DNA of 44,419 nucleotides from an uncultured Collinsella sp. (GCA_902464485.1 CABQJJ010000011.1:1-44419), one strand, 5' to 3'. Positions 1 through 9,000 are shown, numbered from the stretch's first letter. Notes: generated from the letters alone by a model not told the origin. Numbers and translations are program-made.

Positions 1-1939
1 TCTCCAGGCAGAACATCTCAACGTGCTCGGAGCCCAGGCGGCAGGCGTTGCGGGCCACGTCGATGGCCACGTTGCCGCCGCCCACCACGATGGTGCGGCC
101 GGGCAGCGCGTCGATCTTGCCGCTGTTGACCTCACGCAAAAAGTCGACGGCCACGGTCACGTCCTCGGCGTCCTCGCCTGGAATACCGGCAAGGCGTCCG
201 CCCTGGCAGCCAATAGCCACATAAAAGGCCTTAAAGCCCTGCGCGCGCAGCTCGTCGAGCGTCACATCGCTGCCGACCTCCACGCCATAGCGGAACTCGG
301 CACCCATTAGGCGAATGACCTCGACCTCGGCCTCGATCACGTCTTTCTGCAGTTTAAAGCTGGGAATGCCATAGGTGAGCATGCCGCCCGGGCGCTCGTT
401 CCTCTCGAACACGACGGGTTTGTAGCCCTTCTCGGCCAGATAGAAAGCGCAGGACAGACCGGCCGGGCCGGCGCCGATGATGGCGATCTTCTGCTCGAAG
501 CCGCCGGCACGCGTCGGCGTCACCACAGGCGGGATATAGCGGGTCGCGGCATCCAGGTCGCGCTGGGCGATAAACTTCTTGACCTCGTCGATGGCCACGG
601 CGGCGTCCACGCGCCCACGGGTGCAGGCGTCCTCGCAGCGGCGGTTGCACACGCGACCGCAGATTGCAGGCAGCGGGTTCTCGCGTTTGATGAGCGCCAG
701 CGCCTCGTCATAGCGACCCTGCGCCGCGAGCTTTAAGTAGCCCTGAACGGCGACATGTGCGGGGCAGGCCGTCTTGCAGGGTGCGGTACCGGACTCGTGC
801 GTCTCGATACGGTTATCGTTGCGGTAGTTGGGCGACCACTTGGTGTGGTCCCATTTGGTGGCATCGGGCAGCTCCTGGCGCGGATACTCGGGCACCTGTC
901 CGCCGGCCTTTTTGCTGCAGAGCTTCTGGCCGAGCTTGGCGGCACCGGCAGGGCACACCTCAACGCAGCGACCGCAGGCCACGCACTTGTCCTTCTCAAC
1001 CTTGGCGACATAGGCCGAGCGCGACAGGTTGGGCGTATTGAACAGCTGCGAGGTGCGCAGGGCATAGCACACGTTGACGTTGCAGTTGCAGATGGCAAAG
1101 ATCTTGTTCTCGCCGTCGATATTGGTGATCTGGTGCACAAAGCCGTTGTCCTCGGCCTGGCGCAAGATGTCGTAGACCTCCTCGCGCGTCACATAGTGGC
1201 CGCGGTCGGTCTCGACCACGTAGTCGGCCATATCGCCCACGGCAATGCACCAGTCGGCGGGATCATCGGCGCAGCCCTCGCCCATCACACGACGGCTCGC
1301 GCGGCAGCTGCAGGTGCTGGCGGCATACTTGCCGTCGTATTTGTCGAGCCAATGCTCGATATGCTCAATCGGCACCGAGGTGCTCGTGGCGTCGATGGCC
1401 TTCTCGACCGGAATGACATGCATGCCGATACCGGCGCCTCCGGGCGGCACCATCGGCGTGGCCTTCGACAGTGGCCCCTTGGACGCCTGCTCAAAGAACT
1501 TGGCGTAGACCGGATGCTCCTCGAGCTGGCTCACGCGCATGTTGAGAAACTCGGCGGAACCCGGCACCAGCATGGGCAGCACCCACTGCTTGGCGCGCTC
1601 GGGGTTTTCCCAGTTGTACTCGAGCAAGCCCGTGTAGCTCATGTCGTCGAGCATCTTCTCGATATCGGCCTCGGGCATACCGGTGATCTTGACCATCTCG
1701 GGCAGCGTATAGGGACGGCGCATCTTCATCTTACAGAGCACCTCGGCCTGCTCGTCGGTCGCGGCCTCGGCAAACGACCAGTACTCGTAGCCCAGCAGTT
1801 CGTCGCGGTGCAACAGGCGGTTGGTGCAATGCTCGCACAGTTTGACGATGGCCTCGCGCGGATGCTCCGGCAGCGGCGGCACAAACTCCGCGCCGATATC
1901 GGGCTCGGTGTAGCTAATCCCCGGTCCGTTGAGAATCAT
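1..1939 (-). CDS. Fe-S/FAD NAD(P)H-dependent oxidoreductase, glutamate synthase small-subunit type (3' end outside the window)
   Basis: The first 646 residues are visible; the C-terminus lies beyond base 1. Residues about 200-300 form a Cys-rich N-terminal domain (a CSCRASRRVMG stretch and a CNCNVNVC stretch). A ferredoxin-type motif CVACGRCVEVC sits at residues 319-329. Next comes a Cys-rich helical domain like that preceding the flavin domain of glutamate synthase beta subunit and dihydropyrimidine dehydrogenase (CKTAC, CGRVCNRRCEDAC). A first Rossmann motif IGAGPAGL is near residue 485 (FAD) and a second, VVGGGNVAID, near 620 (NAD(P)H). Family knowledge: such proteins pass electrons between NAD(P)H, flavin and Fe-S centres. 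The substrate here is unknown. The start ATG at 1939 follows AAGGGA. The gene diverges from a TetR regulator that probably controls it. Confidence 0.85.
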   Translation of the reverse strand, partial: MILNGPGISYTEPDIGAEFVPPLPEHPREAIVKLCEHCTNRLLHRDELLGYEYWSFAEAATDEQAEVLCKMKMRRPYTLPEMVKITGMPEADIEKMLDDMSYTGLLEYNWENPERAKQWVLPMLVPGSAEFLNMRVSQLEEHPVYAKFFEQASKGPLSKATPMVPPGGAGIGMHVIPVEKAIDATSTSVPIEHIEHWLDKYDGKYAASTCSCRASRRVMGEGCADDPADWCIAVGDMADYVVETDRGHYVTREEVYDILRQAEDNGFVHQITNIDGENKIFAICNCNVNVCYALRTSQLFNTPNLSRSAYVAKVEKDKCVACGRCVEVCPAGAAKLGQKLCSKKAGGQVPEYPRQELPDATKWDHTKWSPNYRNDNRIETHESGTAPCKTACPAHVAVQGYLKLAAQGRYDEALALIKRENPLPAICGRVCNRRCEDACTRGRVDAAVAIDEVKKFIAQRDLDAATRYIPPVVTPTRAGGFEQKIAIIGAGPAGLSCAFYLAEKGYKPVVFERNERPGGMLTYGIPSFKLQKDVIEAEVEVIRLMGAEFRYGVEVGSDVTLDELRAQGFKAFYVAIGCQGGRLAGIPGEDAEDVTVAVDFLREVNSGKIDALPGRTIVVGGGNVAIDVARNACRLGSEHVEMFCLE

Positions 1940-2030
1940 GGTCGTCCCTTCTCTTGCCGCAGCCCAACAGGCATGCGGCACCCCTCTTTATATGGGCCCG
2001 ACATGCCCCCATGCCGTTCACCCGTTATTG

Positions 2031-2068
2031 TTGACATTGTGTCAAAAACAGTATTGACGAACCGTCAA
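2031..2068. promoter_or_regulatory. Pair of palindromic operator candidates between the oxidoreductase and tetR
   Basis: TTGACAttgTGTCAA (2031-2045) and TTGACGaacCGTCAA (2054-2068) are both perfect 6+3+6 palindromes, with centres 23 bp apart. They lie in the 188 bp divergent intergenic region. The layout suits two regulator dimers bound on the same side of the helix. The TTGACA half can also serve as a -35 box, so binding could block a promoter. Assigning them to the adjacent TetR protein is inference from position. Confidence 0.6.
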
Positions 2069-2127
2069 CAATATTCAAGACTGTTAGGCGAACGGTCGGA
2101 CCCAAACGGACGAAAGGCGGCAAGCGC

Positions 2128-2790
2128 ATGAGCGATAACGCAGCGGACACCCCTGTGGCCGACGCCGCCCCCGCGCACGACAGCGCGGCAAAGCGCCTGA
2201 CGGGCGACGAGCGCCGTCGCGAGATTCTCGCCGCCGTGCGCACCGTGAGCTCCGAGCTGGGCGTGTCGCATCTTTCGGTATCGGCCGTGACCAAACGAGC
2301 CGGCTGCACACGCTCGCTGTTCTACCACTATTTTGCCGATATGGACGCTGCCGTCACCGCCGTCATGGACGAAGCGATCGACGGCTTTATCGCCGAGCTC
2401 GAGCAGTGGAATGCCAGCCGCACGATCGGCGACATCGAAGGCGCACTCGACACCGTCGCACCGCTTTTTAAGCACCTGGTCGTGAGCGGCCACGAGTTGC
2501 CGAGCACCCTGACCTCGAGCAGCGGCGCGCTCTACGGCGGCTTTCTGCACAACGTGGTTCAGCGCGTGGCTCAGTACATCTGCGACACCACCGTGGTGGA
2601 CTTTGTCGCCCATCACGAGCTGCGCATCGACCATGTCTACGAAACGTTCTACACCCTCATCATGGGACTGTTGATGTATATCCGCACTCACCCCGATGTG
2701 CCCGACGAGACGGTCAAGGAGATTATCGCCTCGACGCTCCACATCGAGGGCTACACCGCCAAGTATCCCGAGCGCAAGCCCAGGAACTGA
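2128..2790 (+). CDS. TetR/AcrR family transcriptional regulator
   Basis: A 220-residue protein. After a disordered acidic head of about 25 residues comes a TetR-type DNA-binding domain: a helix with RRREILAAV, then the recognition region VTKRAGCTRSLFYHYF near residues 55-70, where the LFYHYF signature is typical of the family. The helical remainder would be the ligand-binding and dimerisation domain. Its ligand is unknown. It diverges from the Fe-S/FAD oxidoreductase and is followed after 62 bp by a membrane protein, so the three probably form one regulated unit. An inverted GC-rich pair (CCCGCG/CGCGGG) lies in the 62 bp gap and could tune read-through. Confidence 0.88.
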   Translation: MSDNAADTPVADAAPAHDSAAKRLTGDERRREILAAVRTVSSELGVSHLSVSAVTKRAGCTRSLFYHYFADMDAAVTAVMDEAIDGFIAELEQWNASRTIGDIEGALDTVAPLFKHLVVSGHELPSTLTSSSGALYGGFLHNVVQRVAQYICDTTVVDFVAHHELRIDHVYETFYTLIMGLLMYIRTHPDVPDETVKEIIASTLHIEGYTAKYPERKPRN

Positions 2791-2852
2791 CGCTATATGG
2801 CCAAACTGCCCGCGACAGAAGAGGGGGCGCGGGCTTGTGAAAGGAGAGCAGC

Positions 2853-3860
2853 ATGCTGTTCGATGTTTGGGGTAGCGATACCCTTATCCACTGGGCCGGC
2901 TGGGCCATGGTCTTTATTGGCCTGATCGTGCTCAACGAGGTCGGCCGCCGCACCAAGCTGGGCGCGGCAATCATCTTTGGTGTGGCTCCGCTGGCGATGA
3001 CCATCTACTGCATCGCCATCGCCATCGGCGTTTCGCAGGGCGCCGAGTGGGCGCTCACCAACCCCACCCATGTGTACCAGAACAGCTGGTTCCATTACGC
3101 CAAGGTATACGCGGCGCTGGCCGGTTGCTGGGGCTTCATTGCCATTAAGTACCAGTGGGGCAAGATCGGCAAGGCGCATTGGTTCCGCGCATGGCCGTTT
3201 GTGATCGTCGCCATCAACATCATGATCGCCGTCGTTTCCGACTTTGAGAGTGCCTATCACTTCTTTGTCCTGGGCGAGTCCACGTGGGTCACCTCCGAGG
3301 GCGCCACGCAGCTGGCCGGTTGGAACAACGTGTTCAACGGCATCGCCGGCATCATCAACATCTTCTGCATGACCGGTTGGTGGAGCGTCTACGCCTCCGA
3401 GGACAAGACCGACATGCTGTGGCCCGACATGACCTGGGTCTACATCATCGCCTACGATATCTGGAACTTCTGCTACACCTACAACTGCCTGCCCACCCAC
3501 TCCTGGTTCTGCGGCTTTGCGCTGCTGCTGGCGCCCACCATCGCCGCCTTTATCTGGAACAAGGGCGGCTGGATCCAGAACCGCGCCTTTACGCTGGCCA
3601 TTTGGTGCATGTTTGCCCAGGTGTTCCCCTACTTCCAGGAGGAGTCCATCTTTGTGACCCACTCCACGCTCGACCCCGGCGCCGCTACCGCGGTCTCGAT
3701 TGCCGCGCTGATCGCTAACGTCGCCGCGATCATCTACATCGCCTATCGCGCCAAGAAGCTCGGCCGCAATCCCTACAAGCAAGATGTCTTTGAGGGCACC
3801 AGCGATTGGGAGAAGGCTACCGCCCGCCGCGCCAAGGTGGATTACGCGCACGCCGAGTAA
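2853..3860 (+). CDS. Multi-pass membrane protein, DUF5692-like
   Basis: A 335-residue, strongly hydrophobic protein, rich in Trp and Tyr, with about eight to nine predicted membrane spans across nearly its whole length and a short charged C-terminal tail. From memory it resembles the uncharacterised DUF5692 membrane family found in anaerobic gut bacteria; I could not check this. ATG follows a good AAAGGAGAG ribosome binding site. It lies directly behind tetR and near the divergent oxidoreductase. A plausible but unproven reading is that it moves a substrate of, or anchors, that redox enzyme. A strong terminator follows at 3926. Confidence 0.7.
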   Translation: MLFDVWGSDTLIHWAGWAMVFIGLIVLNEVGRRTKLGAAIIFGVAPLAMTIYCIAIAIGVSQGAEWALTNPTHVYQNSWFHYAKVYAALAGCWGFIAIKYQWGKIGKAHWFRAWPFVIVAINIMIAVVSDFESAYHFFVLGESTWVTSEGATQLAGWNNVFNGIAGIINIFCMTGWWSVYASEDKTDMLWPDMTWVYIIAYDIWNFCYTYNCLPTHSWFCGFALLLAPTIAAFIWNKGGWIQNRAFTLAIWCMFAQVFPYFQEESIFVTHSTLDPGAATAVSIAALIANVAAIIYIAYRAKKLGRNPYKQDVFEGTSDWEKATARRAKVDYAHAE

Positions 3861-3925
3861 CGTGTTCGTCGCCCGCATTTGGATGCAGGCGTACTTAGTT
3901 GGCGCCGCAATCTTGCGTCATGCGC

Positions 3926-3966
3926 AGCCCCCGGAAAGCGATTCGACTGCTTTCCGGGGGCTTTTG
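3926..3966 (+). terminator. Rho-independent terminator after the membrane protein
   Basis: Perfect 14 bp inverted repeat AGCCCCCGGAAAGC / GCTTTCCGGGGGCT with a 9-base loop, followed by TTTTGCTGTT. It closes the tetR-membrane protein unit. Confidence 0.85.
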
Positions 3967-4121
3967 CTGTTGCACGCGACCAAGGCGACAGAACCGGATT
4001 GTGGCCTGTCTTCGCCGTGAAATCGAATACTCAGATTAAATCGGCTGACATATCGTTCATCAGCTTTATATGGCTCAATTTTTGGGTACATTGTTGTCCC
4101 GATATTGAGCTTGGGGGATAT

Positions 4122-5741
4122 ATGAAAGATGAGACGATGGGCCAAGTGGATGCGGCCCAAGACGCAGAAGCGTGCGCCGAGGCTCTGGAGAGCCTAGACC
4201 GGATTTCGATTGACGAGATTGCGTTTGACGAAACGTTTATCGACGCGCTGGACGAAGCGCGCGAAGACGATTCGGGCGACGGTGAACAAGATGCAAACTG
4301 CGATGCCGATACCGAAGCAAGTGGCGAGGCAAGTGATGTCGACGCCGAAGCCGCCGGTAACGCCCGCAGCGATAGCGCCGACTCGGATGGCACCGTCCCC
4401 GATGATGCCGCGACCGAAGATGAGGGGAGCGTCAACGCTGAGGATGCGACGTCCCATTCCGAATCCAAGGCCAGCGACCAGCCGAGTACGGACTCCACCG
4501 AAGAAACCATGTTGTTCGGCAACGTGCCCGGCGACGAATCGCTCACCCGTGAGCTTCCCGGCCTGGGCTCCGCGCCGATCGTGGACGAGACCATCGCTAT
4601 GGGCGGTATTCCCCTGCCCTCCGTTCCCTCGGCACACGAAGCCAAGGTCCGCCATCGCAAGATGTCGCCCAAGCGCCGCAACCTGATGGTGGCAGGCGTT
4701 GTTGCCGTCGCGCTCATCGCCGGCGGCGCGGGCTATGCGGCTTGGAACGGATACCAGCAAGAGCAGGCCGCCGTGGTTGCCGCAAACGCCCATACCATGA
4801 TGTCGGTGCAAATTGGTGTACATGCCGCGGGGCTCGACTGCTCCACCGGCTCAAAGATCCCCGTACAGGTGAGTGGCCAGGACTCCGACGGCTCTTCTGT
4901 GAGCGAAACACTCTACGTTGACGAGCGCGGTCACGGCATCAAGCTGCTGCCCGGTGACTATACGCTCTCCATTGCCGCCTCCCCCATCGCGTCCGACGGC
5001 ACCGTCTATACCGTGCCGACCACCAAGGCGCAGGTCACGATCAAGAGCGACGGACAGGACCTAAGCAGCCAGGCCGCCTTTAAGCTCAAGGTGCCTTCGG
5101 CCGACACGGTAACCGACGACCAGATCGATGCCGCCGCCAAATATGCCGAGGAGGGAGGCGCGAGCTCCGCCGCCACCGCCAAGGTGCTCCAGCAGGCGGC
5201 AACCGCACGGCGCGACGCCGCCGTCAATGCCGTGAGCGCGCAAAAGGCACAGGCGGCCCGTGATGCCGACGCCCGTCACAAGGCAACCGACCTCTACCAG
5301 CTCGATATCCCCGTCGAGTGGTACGGCAAGGTCGAGACTTGGCAAAATGGCAGCACGCTATGCATCTATCTTGCCGGCGACAGCGATACGCCGATTGTGA
5401 CGCTCGTCGCGGTGCGCGAGGGCGAGAGCTTTACGCCCGATGAGGGCGATACGGTTTTGGGTGCGGCCAACCTAGGCGACGGTTATACCGTCTACGCCAG
5501 CGGCCCCGTCTATCCGTACGTGGTGCCCCAGACCATCAACGGACGGACGCAGAATCCCGTGTCAACCTACCCCATGGACACGGCCATTGAGCTTGTCGAG
5601 CTCACGACCGGCAACCGCTACACCTATAGCCAGATCAAGAACGTACTGGTCGGCAAAGACGGCAAGGCCAACGCCGCGACCAAACTCGAGACCGACTATC
5701 TCGCCCAGATTCTCCTGCCGAGCATCAAGGCCGAGGACTAG
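4122..5741 (+). CDS. Acidic single-pass membrane protein with extracellular domain, function unknown
   Basis: The start was set at ATG 4122, behind TTGGGGGAT; the frame stays open upstream but without a ribosome site. The 539-residue product opens with about 190 residues extremely rich in Asp, Glu, Ser and Ala (cytoplasmic, probably disordered). A basic stop (KMSPKRR) follows, then one membrane helix (MVAGVVAVALIAGGAGYAAW), giving an N-in topology. About 320 outside residues follow: a beta-rich stretch with PGDYTLSI, an Ala-rich helical segment (AATARRDAAVNAVSAQKAQ) and a second domain. I do not recognise the domains. A regulatory or cell-envelope scaffold role would fit, but nothing shows it. 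The gene appears to stand alone. Confidence 0.75.
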   Translation: MKDETMGQVDAAQDAEACAEALESLDRISIDEIAFDETFIDALDEAREDDSGDGEQDANCDADTEASGEASDVDAEAAGNARSDSADSDGTVPDDAATEDEGSVNAEDATSHSESKASDQPSTDSTEETMLFGNVPGDESLTRELPGLGSAPIVDETIAMGGIPLPSVPSAHEAKVRHRKMSPKRRNLMVAGVVAVALIAGGAGYAAWNGYQQEQAAVVAANAHTMMSVQIGVHAAGLDCSTGSKIPVQVSGQDSDGSSVSETLYVDERGHGIKLLPGDYTLSIAASPIASDGTVYTVPTTKAQVTIKSDGQDLSSQAAFKLKVPSADTVTDDQIDAAAKYAEEGGASSAATAKVLQQAATARRDAAVNAVSAQKAQAARDADARHKATDLYQLDIPVEWYGKVETWQNGSTLCIYLAGDSDTPIVTLVAVREGESFTPDEGDTVLGAANLGDGYTVYASGPVYPYVVPQTINGRTQNPVSTYPMDTAIELVELTTGNRYTYSQIKNVLVGKDGKANAATKLETDYLAQILLPSIKAED

Positions 5742-5770
5742 CGGACCACTGTCCTGGATAGCTAATAAAG

Positions 5771-5889
5771 CCCCGTCCCAAATTAGCTACCCCCGATTCT
5801 CGATTAGCCGGAAAGCAAGATTTATGCGTATCTTGATTAGTAGCTAAGCAAGTTTATCTGTTGCCGCTCCCCCGTCCCAAATGAGCTAC
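5771..5889 (+). repeat. Direct 20 bp repeat in intergenic DNA
   Basis: CCCCGTCCCAAATTAGCTAC (5771-5790) and the same sequence with one change (T to G) at 5870-5889. The 79 bases between them are AT-rich and hold further TAGCTA-like motifs. They lie between two converging genes. No coding sequence is seen. Confidence 0.55.
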
Positions 5890-6063
5890 TTAGCGCCAGG
5901 GGTCGGCTTCGAAGAGGGGCTCGCGCTCGGGGCGTCGGTCGCTGTAGGGGTCGTAACCGTCATCATCCTCGTTCTCGGCACGGATATAGGGGTCGCGCGG
6001 CTTGGGCGCCGGCTTGGACGTGGACTTGGGTGCCGGCACGCTTGTCTTGATCTCGTCTTTCAT
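5890..6063 (-). CDS. Small charged protein, function unknown
   Basis: A 57-residue product. The ATG at 6063 was chosen because AAGGAG sits 8 bases upstream; an ATG two codons earlier is too close to that site. The protein starts with a Lys/Pro/Ser-rich segment (VPAPKSTSKPAPKPR) and ends in an acidic, Tyr-rich segment. It looks unstructured. There is no membrane segment. It lies just downstream of the clpB terminator on the same strand. I know no family for it, but composition and ribosome site support a real gene. Confidence 0.55.
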   Translation of the reverse strand: MKDEIKTSVPAPKSTSKPAPKPRDPYIRAENEDDDGYDPYSDRRPEREPLFEADPWR

Positions 6064-6115
6064 CTGCATATCTCCTTGCCGTGCAATCGTGTTCAACATC
6101 ATCGATTGTCGCACG

Positions 6116-6150
6116 AAAAAGGGCGGCGGACCCCATTGGATCCGCCGCCC
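6116..6150 (-). terminator. Terminator of clpB
   Basis: On the minus strand GGGCGGCGGA and TCCGCCGCCC form a 10 bp stem directly followed by TTTTT. It lies about 50 bases after the clpB stop codon. Confidence 0.85.
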
Positions 6151-6196
6151 TTGGCGTTTAGAGACGACTGGCAGATTTTAAGGCATTGCCCAAAAT

Positions 6197-8824
6197 CTAC
6201 TCGGCGTCGGGGACCTCGTAGGTGGCCGCCGGCGTGCTGTCGCACACGACGGTAAAGCCGCCGTCCTTGTCGGCATCGACCGTCACCTGATCGCCCTCGC
6301 GCACCGTGCCGTCGATGATAGCGGCCGCGATGGCATCAACGACCTCGCGTTGCACCAGACGCTTGAGCGGACGGGCGCCAAAGACCGGGTCCAGGCCGCC
6401 CACGGCGAGCATCTGCTTGGCCGCCGGGGTGATGGCAAGCGTCATGCGCTCCTTGGCCAGACGTGCGCGGACGTCGGCGAGCTGAATATCGACGATCTTC
6501 TCGATCTGCGCCATGCCGAGCGGATGGAACACCACGATATCGTCGATACGGTTGAGAAACTCGGGGCGGAAGGTCTGAGCCATGGCGGCGTCGACCTGAT
6601 GGCGCATCTCCTCCTCGTCCTTACCGGACAGATCGGCGATGGCCTTGGAGCCCACGTTGGACGTCATGATGATAATCGTGTTCTTGAAGGACACCTGGCG
6701 ACCCTGGCCATCGGTCAGACGGCCGTCATCAAGCACCTGCAACAGCACGTTGAAGACATCCGGATGAGCCTTCTCCATCTCGTCGAGCAAGATCACGGAG
6801 TAGGGACGACGGCGCACGGCCTCGGTAAGCTGACCGCCCTCGTCGTAACCCACGTATCCCGGGGGCGCACCGATCAGACGCTGGACGCTGAACTTCTCCA
6901 TGTACTCGGACATGTCGATACGTACGAGCGCGCGCTCGTCGTCGAACAGGCACTCGGCCAGCGCCTTGGCGAGCTCGGTCTTGCCTACGCCGGTGGGGCC
7001 CAGGAAGAAGAAGCTGCCGATGGGCTTGTCCGGGTCGGAGAGGCCCGCACGGCTGCGGCGCACGGCTGCGGCAACGGCGGAGACAGCCTCGTCCTGGCCG
7101 ATGACGCGCTTATGCAGCTCGCCCTCCAGGCCCTTCAGCTTGTCGAGCTCGCCCTGCATCATCTTGGACACGGGCACGCCGGTCCAGGCACTCACGACCT
7201 CGGCGATCTCATCGGAGGTCACCTGTTCGTTGAGGCCCTCGCCGTCCTGCTGCTTTTGCGCCTCGAGCGCGGCCTCGGCATCCTGAATCTGCTGCTGCAG
7301 ACCCGGAATCACAGAGTAGCGCAGCTCGGACGCACGGCCCAGGTCGCCGTTGCGCGTCGCGCGCTCCTCTTCGCTCTTGGCCTCGTCAAGCTGGCCCTTA
7401 AGCTCCTGCACGTGGTCGATGGCGTTCTTTTGGTTGAGCCAACCGGCCTTTTGCACGTTAAGCTTTTCCTGGACCTCGGCAATCTCCTGGCGCAGGGCCT
7501 CCAGACGCTCCTTGGAGGCGTCATCGGTCTCCTTCATGAGCGCCTGTTCCTCGATCTGCAGCTGGGTGAGCTGACGCGTGGTGGCGTCGATCTCGACCGG
7601 CATGCTGTCGAGCTCCATGCGCAGGCGGCTTGCGGCTTCATCGACCAGGTCGATGGCCTTGTCGGGCAGAAAGCGATCGGCGATGTAGCGATCGGAGAGA
7701 TCGGCGGCGGCCACGAGCGCGCTATCGGTGATGTGCACGCCGTGGAAGATCTCGTACTTCTCCTTGAGGCCACGCAGGATCGAGATGGTGTCCTCGACGG
7801 TAGGCTCGCTCACCATAACGGTCTGGAAACGACGGGCGAGCGCCGCGTCCTTCTCGATGTACTTGCGGTATTCGTCGAGCGTGGTCGCGCCGATCGCGTG
7901 CAGGTCGCCACGGGCGAGCGCCGGCTTGAGGATGTTGCCGGCGTCCATGGAGCCCTCGGTGGCACCCGCGCCCACGATGGTGTGGAGCTCATCGATGAAC
8001 AGGATGACCTTGCCCTCGGATTTTTGCACTTCTTTGAGCACGGCCTTTAAGCGGTCCTCGAACTCGCCGCGGTACTTGGCGCCAGCGACCAGCGCGCTCA
8101 TGTCGAGCTCGATGAGGTCGCGGTCGCGCAGGGTGCTCGGCACATCGCCGGCCACGATACGCTGGGCGATGCCCTCGACGATGGCGGTTTTACCGACACC
8201 CGGCTCGCCGATGAGCACGGGGTTGTTCTTGGTGCGACGGGACAGGACCTGAATGGTACGACGGATCTCGTCGGTACGGCCGATGACCGGGTCGAGCTTG
8301 CCGGCGCGGGCTAGGTCGCAGATGTTGCGGCCGTACTGCTCCAGCGCCTCAAACTGGGTCTTGTCCTCGGCGGACGTCACGCGGTCATCGCCACGCAGCT
8401 CCTCGTAGACCTGCTCGACGCGCTCCTTGGTCACGCCGGCATCGCGCAGCACGCGGCCCGCCTCGCCCTTGTCCTCGGCAAGTGCCATCAGCAGATGCTC
8501 GGTCACTACAAAGCTGTCGCCCATCTTGGTGGCCTTCTTCTCGGCCTTTTCGATGACGCGGACGAGCTCGTTGGACAGGCCCATCTGCTGGCCCTCGCCC
8601 GAAACCTTGGGTGCGTGGTCGATGGCATCCTGCGTGGAGCGTGCGAGCTGGGCCGGGTCGGCACCGATGCGCTCGATAATCACGGAGATATTGCGCTCAC
8701 CGGCACCGAGCAGGGCAGACAGCAGGTGAATCGGCTCCACCGCGCCGGCCTGCGCGTCAGCAGCCGTGCTCATGGCGGTCTGCAACGCCTCGCGCGACGT
8801 CATTGCCAGCTTATCGATTCTCAT
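6197..8824 (-). CDS. clpB: ATP-dependent chaperone ClpB (protein disaggregase)
   Basis: An 875-residue protein of normal ClpB length. Order: N-terminal Clp repeat domain (1-145); first AAA+ module with Walker A GEPGVGKT near 205 and Walker B VILFIDELHT near 275; the ClpB-specific coiled-coil middle domain (about 405-530, rich in Glu, Gln and Lys), which separates it from ClpA and ClpC; second AAA+ module with Walker A GPTGVGKT near 610 and VILLDEMEKAHPDVF near 680; and the C-terminal D2-small domain. It acts in the cytosol with DnaK to pull proteins out of aggregates after heat stress. The start ATG follows AGAGAGGTGATTCC. Two stacked hairpins lie directly upstream of, and partly over, this ribosome site. 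Confidence 0.97.
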   Translation of the reverse strand: MRIDKLAMTSREALQTAMSTAADAQAGAVEPIHLLSALLGAGERNISVIIERIGADPAQLARSTQDAIDHAPKVSGEGQQMGLSNELVRVIEKAEKKATKMGDSFVVTEHLLMALAEDKGEAGRVLRDAGVTKERVEQVYEELRGDDRVTSAEDKTQFEALEQYGRNICDLARAGKLDPVIGRTDEIRRTIQVLSRRTKNNPVLIGEPGVGKTAIVEGIAQRIVAGDVPSTLRDRDLIELDMSALVAGAKYRGEFEDRLKAVLKEVQKSEGKVILFIDELHTIVGAGATEGSMDAGNILKPALARGDLHAIGATTLDEYRKYIEKDAALARRFQTVMVSEPTVEDTISILRGLKEKYEIFHGVHITDSALVAAADLSDRYIADRFLPDKAIDLVDEAASRLRMELDSMPVEIDATTRQLTQLQIEEQALMKETDDASKERLEALRQEIAEVQEKLNVQKAGWLNQKNAIDHVQELKGQLDEAKSEEERATRNGDLGRASELRYSVIPGLQQQIQDAEAALEAQKQQDGEGLNEQVTSDEIAEVVSAWTGVPVSKMMQGELDKLKGLEGELHKRVIGQDEAVSAVAAAVRRSRAGLSDPDKPIGSFFFLGPTGVGKTELAKALAECLFDDERALVRIDMSEYMEKFSVQRLIGAPPGYVGYDEGGQLTEAVRRRPYSVILLDEMEKAHPDVFNVLLQVLDDGRLTDGQGRQVSFKNTIIIMTSNVGSKAIADLSGKDEEEMRHQVDAAMAQTFRPEFLNRIDDIVVFHPLGMAQIEKIVDIQLADVRARLAKERMTLAITPAAKQMLAVGGLDPVFGARPLKRLVQREVVDAIAAAIIDGTVREGDQVTVDADKDGGFTVVCDSTPAATYEVPDAE

Positions 8825-8829
8825 GGAAT

Positions 8830-8863
8830 CACCTCTCTTGGGGTGGCCGCCCTACGGGGCGGC
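8830..8863 (-). promoter_or_regulatory. Stacked hairpins over the clpB ribosome binding site
   Basis: Reading the minus strand, GCCGCCC-CGTA-GGGCGGC (7 bp GC stem, 8846-8863) abuts CACC...GGTG (8830-8845). The second GGTG is part of the Shine-Dalgarno AGAGGTG. The weak second stem next to a stable first one resembles a simple RNA thermometer. I see no HspR/HAIR or CIRCE operator nearby. This is a structural guess. Confidence 0.35.
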
Positions 8864-9000
8864 TTCACGTTGTTCGAGAAGTATTGTTGCCAGCTTTGCA
8901 CGATCTTATACACAAATCTAAGTCTCTATATATAAGATTTTCTGAGTGATTGATGGATAGGGTACTGAGATGTCAGCCCGCCGCTACCCAGGCGCACTAC

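Noticed and set aside
755..2131. A 458-codon open frame on the plus strand opposite the oxidoreductase gene
   Set aside because: It is antisense to a protein with clear Fe-S and Rossmann motifs. The translation is Gly/Ala/His/Arg/Leu-rich with no motif, as expected from the mirror frame of GC-rich coding DNA.
4194..4823. A 209-codon minus-strand frame opposite the acidic membrane protein
   Set aside because: Its hydrophobic look (Gly, Val, Ile) is the mirror of the Asp/Glu/Ala codons on the other strand. There is no ribosome site.
6350..8050. A 566-codon plus-strand frame opposite clpB
   Set aside because: Antisense shadow of ClpB; no recognisable protein features.
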